Below, piece by piece: positions 57,669-64,000 of a stretch of DNA of 64,000 bases (positions are counted from its first letter, which is position 1; every line of letters begins with the position of its first letter). Under the pieces are notes generated by a model that saw only the letters and a list, made by a program, of their open reading frames with translations, made no database searches and had not been told where the DNA came from. This stretch comes from CAMLJR01 sp964631955 (GTDB lineage: Bacteria > Pseudomonadota > Gammaproteobacteria > Pseudomonadales > CAMLJR01), in contig CAZWBA010000012.1 in the NCBI GenBank assembly GCA_964631955.1, positions 1 to 64,000 of the forward strand. Reading direction: 5' to 3'. Position numbers and translations under genes: made by a program.

Positions 57669-58901
57669 TCAGTTAATCGAAGGAGTGGTGTCTCGTTTAA
57701 AAATTAAACGGGATTTGACGGCGACAATGAATCGATCGAAATCATCGGCGGTTTCAAATACCGCTTCATAAATAGGCTCCTCCTGATGGTGTAATTCGCT
57801 TTTACGTGTGCCACGACGTATGAAGCCATTTTTCTGCGCAATATTTGCTCCCTCAGCAGTCCAGGTCAATGCAATGATTCTCGCCGGATAACGCAATATC
57901 GCCGGTTTTAAATTCTGCTCGAATGCATCAACTACGAGGCGGCCGAGAATTTCGCGCCGATGCCTCGATTTGCGCCATACTTGCGCGAGTGATATCGAGG
58001 CGATATACCAATAGCTTCCATGTGCAGTGTGGCGGCGGGGGTCGAGGCTGTTCTCATCGATTTCTTCCTCACCGATGCTGCCATTCAGTAGTGCCTCATA
58101 TGCCGTTTTTTTCAATGGCCATATATCGATACCGCCGATGATTTTATTGTCGTAGATTGCAAGCCAATTACCGCGTGGATAACGTTTTAACCAGCGAAAA
58201 ACCTGATCGATGTCAGTTTCTCCCATGTCCCCATAATTTTCAGTTTTTGCGAGATCGATCACGTCGCTGCGGCTGTTGGCTGGTCGAAAACGTAGTCGCG
58301 AACCGTCGATGTTTGCAAAAGTGCTAAGTCCCGCATCGCTTTCGCGCGGCAACTCTATCGTGCGCGCGCGGCGTTTCAAAAAAGCAATGCTGACGGCAGC
58401 ACACAGATAGAAAATACAGCCAGCGGCGAAGCCAAGCCAAATGTATACAGGAATATGCGAGAAGGCTGCGGTACGCCTTTGCAGTGAAGTATATGCTGTT
58501 GCAATCTGCGAGATATCCGACAATATTCCGAACACACTGAATACCAAAAAGAATATCGAAATTGTTGTCAGATCTGCGTAAATTCTGCGTCTTTTTTGTG
58601 CAATCGCATTGTTGATTTGAAATTCAGCGATACGCTTCTCGTCGTGTCGAATCTTGAGAGCACGAATACGTAGCAGGCGAAACAGGCGGTCTAATACAAA
58701 ACAGAAAAACAATGAGAATGAAGCAAGCAGCGAGCTCCAAAACCACATCGGCACATTTTTTATAGCAGGGAAAAATTTTTCGACACGCTCGTAAACATCA
58801 ACAATTTTGGCCAGTGCCAGCACAGCGTGAAACAGCCAGAAAATAATGGGCAGCAGGATGGTTAACGCAAATCTGCGCGGAATTTGTTTTTCTATATCCA
58901 T
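57669..58901 (-). CDS. Four-helix membrane protein with GNAT acetyltransferase-like C-terminal domain
   Basis: I do not recognise this 410-residue protein as a named gene. Predicted membrane helices are near residues 12-33, 53-73, 110-129 and 151-175; basic segments such as RLLRIRALKIRHDEKR lie between, putting the long C-terminal part in the cytoplasm. Residues about 200-400 look like a GNAT fold: a strand pair in NWLAIYDNKIIGGIDIWPLK, then WYIASISLAQVWRKSRHRREILGRLVVD where the acyl-CoA pyrophosphate loop would be, and IIALTWTAEGANIAQKNGF, the usual GNAT beta5-alpha4 turn. The acetyl-CoA loop (R-x-x-G-x-G/A) is changed to RKSRHRRE, so activity is uncertain. It is transcribed alone. Confidence 0.65.
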   Translation of the reverse strand: MDIEKQIPRRFALTILLPIIFWLFHAVLALAKIVDVYERVEKFFPAIKNVPMWFWSSLLASFSLFFCFVLDRLFRLLRIRALKIRHDEKRIAEFQINNAIAQKRRRIYADLTTISIFFLVFSVFGILSDISQIATAYTSLQRRTAAFSHIPVYIWLGFAAGCIFYLCAAVSIAFLKRRARTIELPRESDAGLSTFANIDGSRLRFRPANSRSDVIDLAKTENYGDMGETDIDQVFRWLKRYPRGNWLAIYDNKIIGGIDIWPLKKTAYEALLNGSIGEEEIDENSLDPRRHTAHGSYWYIASISLAQVWRKSRHRREILGRLVVDAFEQNLKPAILRYPARIIALTWTAEGANIAQKNGFIRRGTRKSELHHQEEPIYEAVFETADDFDRFIVAVKSRLIFKRDTTPSIN

Positions 58902-59010
58902 GGCATCTTTCCGTAGGTGGGGGTTAATTTAACCTAAGAATAGAGATGTGAGCATATGAAAAAAATCTGACCGCCCAGTATGCTTATACGTACTTTAATT
59001 TTATTTTTTT

Positions 59011-59044
59011 CAATTAAAAAGCCGCTCATGCGGCTTTTTAATTG
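59011..59044 (-). terminator. Perfect bidirectional terminator after the ETF-QO gene
   Basis: An uninterrupted 15-base inverted repeat (caattaaaaagccgc, 59011-59025, with its complement at 59030-59044) around a four-base loop TCAT. T runs follow on the minus strand side, 12 bases beyond the etfD stop. Confidence 0.9.
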
Positions 59045-59055
59045 AAATGATTTTT

Positions 59056-60693
59056 TTACATATTAGGATAGTTCGGACCACCGGCGCCTTCCGGTGTAAC
59101 CCACTCGATATTCTGCGCGGGATCCTTGATGTCGCAGGTTTTACAGTGCACGCAATTCTGTCCGTTGATCTGGAAGCGCGGCCCATTCGCATCCTGCACG
59201 ATTTCGTAAACACCGGCAGGGCAGTAGCGTTGTGCAGGCTCATCGTAAAGCGGCAAATTGTTCTTGATGGGCACGCCGGGATCTTTGAGCTTTAAATGGC
59301 ACGGCTGATCTTCTTCGTGGTTGGTGTTCGACAGGAACACCGATGACAGACGATCGAAGCTCAATTTTCCATCGGGTTTCGGATAATCGATTTTTGCGCA
59401 CGATGCGGCGGGTTTTAACTGGGCGTAATCGGGGACGGTGTCGCGCATCGTCCACGGCAAGCCGCCGTTGAATAAATTGATATCGATAAACGCATACGCT
59501 GAGCCCACCAGGTTGCCGAACTTGTGCTGCGCAGGACCGAAATTGCGTTGCGCATGCAGTTCTTTATATACCCAGCTCTGTTCGAACGCGGATGTGTATT
59601 CGGTCAATTCTTCGCCCGTTTTCTGCTGAGTGGTTATCGCATTGTGTAAGACCTCCGCAGCAACCATTCCTGATTTCATTGCGGTATGGCTGCCTTTGAT
59701 TTTGGCAAAATTCAACGTGCCGGCATCACAGCCGACAAGCAGGCCGCCGGGGAAGGTCATTTTCGGCAGCGATTGCGGTCCGCCTTTGGCGATTGCACGC
59801 GCGCCATAGACCAGGCGCTTGCCGCCATCGAGATATTTGGCGATTTCCGGGTGGTGCTTGTAGCGCTGGAATTCCTCGAATGGGCTGACATGCGGGTTCG
59901 AATACCCAAGGTCGGTAATGAGGCCGACGTAAATCTGATTGTCGTCGGCGTGATAGAGAAAGCCGCCGCCTGCGGAGCCGCTTTCGCTAAGCGGCCAGCC
60001 TGCGCTGTGCACAACCAGTCCCGGAACGTGCTTGCCCGGCGCGGCCTCCCAGATTTCCTTGATGCCGATACCGTAATGTTGCGGATCGCGGCCTTCATCG
60101 AGCTTGAAATGCTTGATCAGTTGCTTGCCGAGATGACCGCGGCAGCCTTCCGCGAAAATCGTGTACTTCGCATGCAGCTCCATGCCGGGCTGATAGCTGT
60201 CCTTGTGCTCGCCGGTGTGGCTGATGCCCATGTCACCGGTGGCGATACCTTTGACGCGACCGTCTTCATGAAACAACACTTCAGCGGCAGCAAAGCCAGG
60301 GAAAATTTCGGCGCCCAACGATTCAGCCTGTTCCGCAAGCCAGCGACAGACATTTCCAAGGCTAACGATGTAGTTGCCTTCGTTGTGCATGGTTTTTGGC
60401 GCGAAAATACCGGGCACGCGGATACCGCTGTTTCCGCTCGGCATGAAGAAAATGTGATCATCGCTAACGGGGGTATGAAGCGGTGCGCCTTTTTCTTTCC
60501 AGTCGGGGAACAGTTCGTTGATGGCGGTGGGTTCGAAGACGGCGCCGGAGAGGATGTGTGCACCGACTTCGGAGCCTTTCTCGACGACGCAGACGCTGAC
60601 ATCGTTGCCGGTTTGCATGCTCAGCTGGCGCAGACGGCAGGCAGTGGCGAGACCCGAAGGGCCAGCGCCGACAATGACTACGTCAAACTCCAT
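59056..60693 (-). CDS. etfD: Electron-transfer flavoprotein-ubiquinone oxidoreductase
   Basis: Membrane-bound flavoprotein that takes electrons from EtfAB (reduced by acyl-CoA and other dehydrogenases) and passes them to quinone. It has the FAD motif VVIVGAGPSGLATACRLRQL at the start, GGLLVGCDAGTLNFAKIKGSH, the membrane-contacting region near YVGLITDLGYSNPH, and the C-terminal 4Fe-4S ligands in RYCPAGVYE and NCVHCKTCDIKDP. Length about 545. ATG 60708 would add five residues (MERES). It is divergent from etfB with 262 bases between them, and works with the fadBA products in this window. Confidence 0.96.
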   Translation of the reverse strand: MEFDVVIVGAGPSGLATACRLRQLSMQTGNDVSVCVVEKGSEVGAHILSGAVFEPTAINELFPDWKEKGAPLHTPVSDDHIFFMPSGNSGIRVPGIFAPKTMHNEGNYIVSLGNVCRWLAEQAESLGAEIFPGFAAAEVLFHEDGRVKGIATGDMGISHTGEHKDSYQPGMELHAKYTIFAEGCRGHLGKQLIKHFKLDEGRDPQHYGIGIKEIWEAAPGKHVPGLVVHSAGWPLSESGSAGGGFLYHADDNQIYVGLITDLGYSNPHVSPFEEFQRYKHHPEIAKYLDGGKRLVYGARAIAKGGPQSLPKMTFPGGLLVGCDAGTLNFAKIKGSHTAMKSGMVAAEVLHNAITTQQKTGEELTEYTSAFEQSWVYKELHAQRNFGPAQHKFGNLVGSAYAFIDINLFNGGLPWTMRDTVPDYAQLKPAASCAKIDYPKPDGKLSFDRLSSVFLSNTNHEEDQPCHLKLKDPGVPIKNNLPLYDEPAQRYCPAGVYEIVQDANGPRFQINGQNCVHCKTCDIKDPAQNIEWVTPEGAGGPNYPNM

Positions 60694-60970
60694 CGATTCG
60701 CGTTCCACGGATAGACTCCCCCTGATTTTGTGGTGTAAAAAAGGCGTGCAGTATAAAAGTTACGGGGTCAAAAGACCATGTTTTTGGCGGCCGCGAGAGC
60801 TGCATTTCATTGAGAGAAAGCCGCCCGGTTGTTGACCTGTCGGGTAATAAACGTCAACATATGCACCGCTTTTTTTGCGGGGCAGGCCATCTGCAGCGTC
60901 GGCCCGAACCCGAACCTCTCGGTTATCACTGAATTCATATCTGAACTACCACTAGCTAAATGGGGAATCC

Positions 60971-61720
60971 ATGAAGATTCTGGTTGCTGTTAAACGCGTC
61001 GTTGACTACAACGTCAAAGTGCGTCCTAAAGCCGATGGCTCAGGCGTTGATCTGAACAATGTCAAAATGGCGATCAATCCGTTCTGCGAAATCGCTGTTG
61101 AAGAAGCCGTGCGCCTCAAAGAGAAAGGCGTGGGCAGCGAGATCGTGGTCGTATCGATCGGCGACAAATCCTGCCAGGAGCAGATTCGTACCGCGCTGGC
61201 GCTCGGCGCCGATCGCGGTATTTCCATCGAGACTGGCGAAGAATTACAGCCACTCGCTATCGCCAAGCTGCTCAAAGCCGTGGTCGATAAAGAACAACCG
61301 CAAATCATCATCCTCGGCAAGCAATCGATCGACGGCGACAACAACCAGACCGGTCAGATGCTCGGTGCGCTGACTGGCTATCCGCAAGGCACGTTCGCCT
61401 CGCAAGTGACTGTCGATGGCGGCAAGGCGAGCGTGATTCGCGAGGTCGATGGCGGTCTGCAAACGGTCGAGCTGAAGCTGCCGGCAATCGTGACTACCGA
61501 CCTGCGTCTGAACGAGCCGCGTTACGCATCGTTGCCGAACATCATGAAGGCGAAGAAAAAGCCGCTTGAGACGCTGACTCCCGCCGATCTTGGCGTCGAT
61601 GTCACCTCGCGCGTGAAAACCCTCAAAGTCGAGCCGCCTGCAGAACGTAAGGCGGGCATCGTTGTGAAAACTGTGGCCGAGCTGGTCGACAAACTGAAAA
61701 ACGAAGCGAAGGTGATCTGA
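60971..61720 (+). CDS. etfB: Electron transfer flavoprotein beta subunit
   Basis: AMP-binding half of the ETF heterodimer. The 249 residues begin MKILVAVKRVVDYNVKVRPK; the AMP-contacting loop region is IILGKQSIDGDNNQTGQMLGALTGYPQGTF (about 115-144), and the recognition loop for partner dehydrogenases is near LRLNEPRYASLPNIMKAKKKPL. GGGGAATCC lies before the ATG. Its TGA overlaps the etfA ATG (61718-61722), so the two subunits are made in a fixed ratio. Confidence 0.97.
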   Translation: MKILVAVKRVVDYNVKVRPKADGSGVDLNNVKMAINPFCEIAVEEAVRLKEKGVGSEIVVVSIGDKSCQEQIRTALALGADRGISIETGEELQPLAIAKLLKAVVDKEQPQIIILGKQSIDGDNNQTGQMLGALTGYPQGTFASQVTVDGGKASVIREVDGGLQTVELKLPAIVTTDLRLNEPRYASLPNIMKAKKKPLETLTPADLGVDVTSRVKTLKVEPPAERKAGIVVKTVAELVDKLKNEAKVI

Positions 61721-62649
61721 TGAGCATTTTAGTCATTGCCGAACACGACAACGCCAGCGTCAAAGTCGCTACGTTAAACACCGTCGCTGCCGCACAGAAA
61801 ATCGGTGGAGACATCACCGTACTCGTCGCGGGTCAGGGTTGCGGTGCTGCTGCTGAAGCTGCATCGAAAATCGCTGGTGTGAGCAAAGTGCTCGTTGCGG
61901 ATAATGCAGCGTACGCGCACCAGCTCGCTGAAAACCTGGGCTTGCTCGTTGCTGAAATTGGTAAAGGTTTTTCGCACATTCTTGCGCCTGCAACCACCAC
62001 TGGTAAAAACTTCCTGCCACGCGTTGCTGCATTGCTCGATGTTGCGCAAATCTCCGACATCATCGACGTAATTTCAGCGGATACGTTCAAGCGTCCGATT
62101 TACGCAGGCAACATCATCGCCACCGTGCAATCGAGCGACTCGATCAAAGTTATCACCGTACGTACCACCGGTTTCGACGCTGTTGCAGCGACGGGCGGCA
62201 GTGCAGCGGTTGAAGCAATCGGCAGTGCAACCGATGCTGGCGTATCGGCATTCGTGAAAGAAGAACTCGCGAAAAGTGATCGCCCCGAACTCACCGCAGC
62301 GAAAATCGTTGTATCCGGTGGTCGTGGCATGCAGAACGGCGACAACTTCAAATTGCTCTATACCCTGGCCGACAAGCTCGGTGCGGCAGTCGGGGCATCG
62401 CGCGCAGCGGTTGATGCCGGTTTCGTACCGAACGATATGCAGGTTGGTCAGACTGGTAAAATCGTGGCGCCGCAACTTTATATTGCGGTCGGTATTTCCG
62501 GTGCGATTCAGCATTTGGCGGGTATGAAGGATTCGAAAACGATCGTTGCAATCAACAAGGATCCGGAAGCACCGATTTTCCAGGTTGCCGATTACGGTCT
62601 CGTTGCTGATCTCTTCGAAGCGATACCGGAGCTTGAAAAGGCTGTTTAA
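61720..62649 (+). CDS. etfA: Electron transfer flavoprotein alpha subunit
   Basis: FAD-binding half of ETF. The C-terminal FAD domain shows VSGGRGMQNGDNFKLLYTLADKLGAAVGASRAAVD (about 196-230), YIAVGISGAIQHLAGM and INKDPEAPIFQVADYGLVADLF, all diagnostic. The N-terminal part starts MSILVIAEHDNASVKVATLN. Length 309. It is followed by a short palindrome (TTAAGCGCTTAA) at the stop and then a terminator. Confidence 0.97.
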   Translation: MSILVIAEHDNASVKVATLNTVAAAQKIGGDITVLVAGQGCGAAAEAASKIAGVSKVLVADNAAYAHQLAENLGLLVAEIGKGFSHILAPATTTGKNFLPRVAALLDVAQISDIIDVISADTFKRPIYAGNIIATVQSSDSIKVITVRTTGFDAVAATGGSAAVEAIGSATDAGVSAFVKEELAKSDRPELTAAKIVVSGGRGMQNGDNFKLLYTLADKLGAAVGASRAAVDAGFVPNDMQVGQTGKIVAPQLYIAVGISGAIQHLAGMKDSKTIVAINKDPEAPIFQVADYGLVADLFEAIPELEKAV

Positions 62650-62665
62650 GCGCTTAAGTGAAAAG

Positions 62666-62689
62666 AGCCGGCAATCGCCGGCTTTTTTT
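62666..62689 (+). terminator. Rho-independent terminator after etfBA
   Basis: aGCCGGC (62666-62672) pairs with GCCGGCt (62677-62683) over AATC, followed by seven Ts. It ends the etfBA transcript 16 bases after the stop. Confidence 0.9.
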
Positions 62690-62923
62690 ATGGGCGAAAA
62701 TTTCAGGAAATAATCGCTGCGCGCCATCTGGCCTTAATGCTTGATTGGGATGCGCATTTGAAATGGAGTGGTCGAACAGACTCAAGCTGAGCTATGCCAA
62801 TGTCATCCGGCGTGAGGTGACTGGTGCTGCTGTGAAATTCGTCACATTTAATCGGCTGCATGTTGAGGATTGAATCAGAGTTGCTTTTAATGCGGGCTCA
62901 TACATCGGGGATAGGATGAAGCG

Positions 62924-63289
62924 ATGACGGCACTGTTAATACTTTCAATCATTCTTATAGCGACCGCAGCGATCTGGCGTTTCCAGCAGCGTGCTCGCAG
63001 CAATAACCGCGCAGGCGAAAAGTCCAAATCGTTTAACGCGGTGGGTATTCGTGTTCCGGCACGGGCTTGCAGGGCTGTTCGCAGTTTCGAGGGAAGGCGT
63101 TTTCTGGGCAGGGACGCGCCCAAACTGCCAGTGGCGGGCTGCTCGGTGGCACCGTGTCAGTGCCGCTACGTTCATTTCGCAGATCGACGCGCAGAGGACA
63201 GGCGCGTTCAGTACGGCATCAGCAATCGATTTCATAATCAGACAGGTCTTGAGCGGCGGCGATTCGATCGCCGCCGGGCCGCTGCATGA
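62924..63289 (+). CDS. Conserved small membrane-anchored protein with Cys motif and DRR tail
   Basis: A 121-residue protein with one N-terminal membrane segment (about 2-18, TALLILSIILIATAAIW). A soluble basic part follows: FNAVGIRVPARACRAVRSFEGRRFLGRDAPKLPVAGCSVAPCQCRYVHFADRR-type sequence (read in pieces: Cys49, then Cys73, Cys78 and Cys80, then DRRAEDRR at 87-94). The pattern LP-x2-GC-x4-C-x-CRY-x-H-x2-DRR looks like a family of hypothetical proteins seen in other gammaproteobacteria; the four cysteines could bind a metal. Function unknown. AGGA is eight bases before the ATG. It is convergent with the DUF934 gene. Confidence 0.65.
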   Translation: MTALLILSIILIATAAIWRFQQRARSNNRAGEKSKSFNAVGIRVPARACRAVRSFEGRRFLGRDAPKLPVAGCSVAPCQCRYVHFADRRAEDRRVQYGISNRFHNQTGLERRRFDRRRAAA

Positions 63290-63324
63290 TCATTTTTCGG
63301 GGCTTCGATATTGCTGCGATTCAG

Positions 63325-63822
63325 TCAGTGGCGTCGGAACCAGGGTAAGGGTTGATCGATGGCTGCCGAATAACTCGTGCTGAAATCGTTCAGACTACCC
63401 AGCGCTTTTTCAGGATCGGTCGTTTCAATCGCATAGGCATCGAAACCGCAACGGCTCAAATAATAAAGCTGGTCGCGAATAAATTGACCGATAGCCCGCA
63501 CTTCGCCTTTGTACTTGAATTGCTCACGCAGAGCACGGCCATACGAAAAGCCGCGACCATCAGTAAAAAGCGGAAAGTCGATGGCAATCACCGGCAATTG
63601 TGCGAGATCGTCCGCGAGCGGCGCTGGAGGTTGATCGCTCGCGAGCCATACACCGACTTTTTCTTCATCGTTCTGGCTGCGCGCGAGTAATGTCTCGCGA
63701 TGCTCAAGCCAATAATTCAGCGGTACGACAATTTTTCCGCCAGGTAATCCACTCCCGGGGATTTCGCGCAACACCTGCCACACATCGTCGATGACAGCGC
63801 CATGTTTAATTAATTTAGGCAT
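63325..63822 (-). CDS. DUF934 protein (sulfite reductase-associated oxidoreductase-like)
   Basis: A 165-residue protein of the DUF934 family, regularly encoded after cysI in pseudomonads and relatives. It begins MPKLIKHGAVIDDVWQVL; the conserved core includes IVVPLNYWLEHRETLL, WLASDQPP, IDFPLFTDGRGFSYGRALREQ and ending DYAIET-like DAYAIETTDPEKAL. The FTDGRGFSYGR segment is the family signature. Its biochemical role is not settled; context ties it to sulfate assimilation. GGAGCG stands before ATG 63822, which overlaps the end of the upstream reductase gene by eight bases. Confidence 0.9.
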   Translation of the reverse strand: MPKLIKHGAVIDDVWQVLREIPGSGLPGGKIVVPLNYWLEHRETLLARSQNDEEKVGVWLASDQPPAPLADDLAQLPVIAIDFPLFTDGRGFSYGRALREQFKYKGEVRAIGQFIRDQLYYLSRCGFDAYAIETTDPEKALGSLNDFSTSYSAAIDQPLPWFRRH

Positions 63823-64000
63823 ACACGCGCTCCTTGAACGGCTCCAGGCCAATTCGGCGGAAGGTGCCGAGAAACAATTCGCTTTCCTGGCGATTATCGA
63901 GATAGGTTTGCAGAATTTTTTCGATCACATCAGGCACATCGGCTTGTGAAAACGATGGGCCGAGAATCTCTCCGAGCGATGCGTCTTTGCCCTGATTGCC
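63815..64000 (-). CDS. cysI: Nitrite/sulfite reductase, C-terminal end (rest outside window)
   Basis: The last 61 residues of a siroheme/4Fe-4S reductase: GKDASLGEILGPSFSQADVP, then VIEKILQTYLDNRQ and ESELFLGTFRRIGLEPFKERVYA. This is the usual C-terminus of the single-chain CysI-type sulfite reductase that precedes DUF934. The stop overlaps the DUF934 start by eight bases, so translation is coupled. The four cluster cysteines and the siroheme site lie beyond the window edge, so the sulfite versus nitrite assignment rests on the DUF934 partner. Confidence 0.85.
   Translation of the reverse strand, partial: GNQGKDASLGEILGPSFSQADVPDVIEKILQTYLDNRQESELFLGTFRRIGLEPFKERVYA

Noticed and set aside
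1..64000. Insertion sequences, CRISPR arrays, toxin-antitoxin pairs or defence islands
   Set aside because: No transposase, integrase, regularly spaced repeats or recognised defence proteins were seen on either strand.

Overview
The window is a gene-dense stretch of a gammaproteobacterial chromosome of moderate to fairly high GC. The protein repertoire and gene order (recA-recX; tusDCBE beside a YccA-type protein; rne divergent from rluC; yceD-rpmF-plsX-fabD-fabG-acpP-fabF-pabC-mltG-tmk-holB-pilZ-tatD; tig-clpP-clpX-lon-hupB-ppiD; fadBA; etfBA with ETF-quinone oxidoreductase) resemble Pseudomonas, Cellvibrio and Spongiibacter-type relatives. I cannot name a species. About 60 protein genes and two tRNA genes are supported. 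I see no insertion sequence, prophage, integron or CRISPR array. Almost everything is chromosomal core with a few accessory genes.

Layout. 1-9.1 kb: end of recA, recX, a large TonB-dependent receptor, the first Entner-Doudoroff genes (zwf, edd), a dimeric dUTPase and an unfamiliar helix-turn-helix/nuclease-like gene. 9.1-17.5 kb: a phosphotransacylase, rraA, phhB, trmA, galE, the minus-strand tus operon ending in a TrpD2-like gene, a BI-1/YccA membrane protein and a SAM methyltransferase. 17.5-24.1 kb: tRNA-Ser(UGA), an Fe(II)/2-oxoglutarate dioxygenase, an FMN 2-hydroxyacid oxidase, rne with a long leader, and rluC. 24.2-36.2 kb: a HAD phosphatase, maf, then the fatty-acid synthesis operon running on into folate, cell wall, DNA replication and pilus genes. 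36.4-46.1 kb: hrpB, a stand-alone gcvT, a cytoplasmic GH84 hexosaminidase (O-GlcNAcase family), fadB, fadA and a phosphomannose-isomerase-like protein. 46.3-57.6 kb: tRNA-Leu(UAG), tig, clpP, clpX, lon, hupB, ppiD, serA, a lipoprotein and a DUF1285 protein. 57.7-64 kb: a membrane-anchored acetyltransferase-like protein, the ETF electron-transfer module, a small Cys-containing membrane protein, and DUF934 with the end of a sulfite/nitrite reductase.

Functionally, the window joins fatty-acid synthesis (plsX-fabDG-acpP-fabF) with fatty-acid oxidation (fadBA), and carries the flavoprotein chain (EtfAB plus ETF-QO) that passes acyl-CoA dehydrogenase electrons to quinone. It also holds the main cytoplasmic proteolysis and folding machinery (trigger factor, ClpXP, Lon, PpiD) and RNA metabolism genes (RNase E, RraA, RluC, TrmA, TusBCDE, the tRNAs).

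The least expected signals are structural. At least eight short tandem duplications (9-22 bp) sit exactly at gene starts or stops. Two perfect hairpins hold a stop codon in their loop. The RNase E terminator abuts the next gene's start codon. There is a folded leader before acpP and another before rne, and a run of hairpins after tatD. No clearly new multi-gene system was found; the GH84 enzyme, the membrane acetyltransferase and the nuclease-like gene are the best candidates for new biology.
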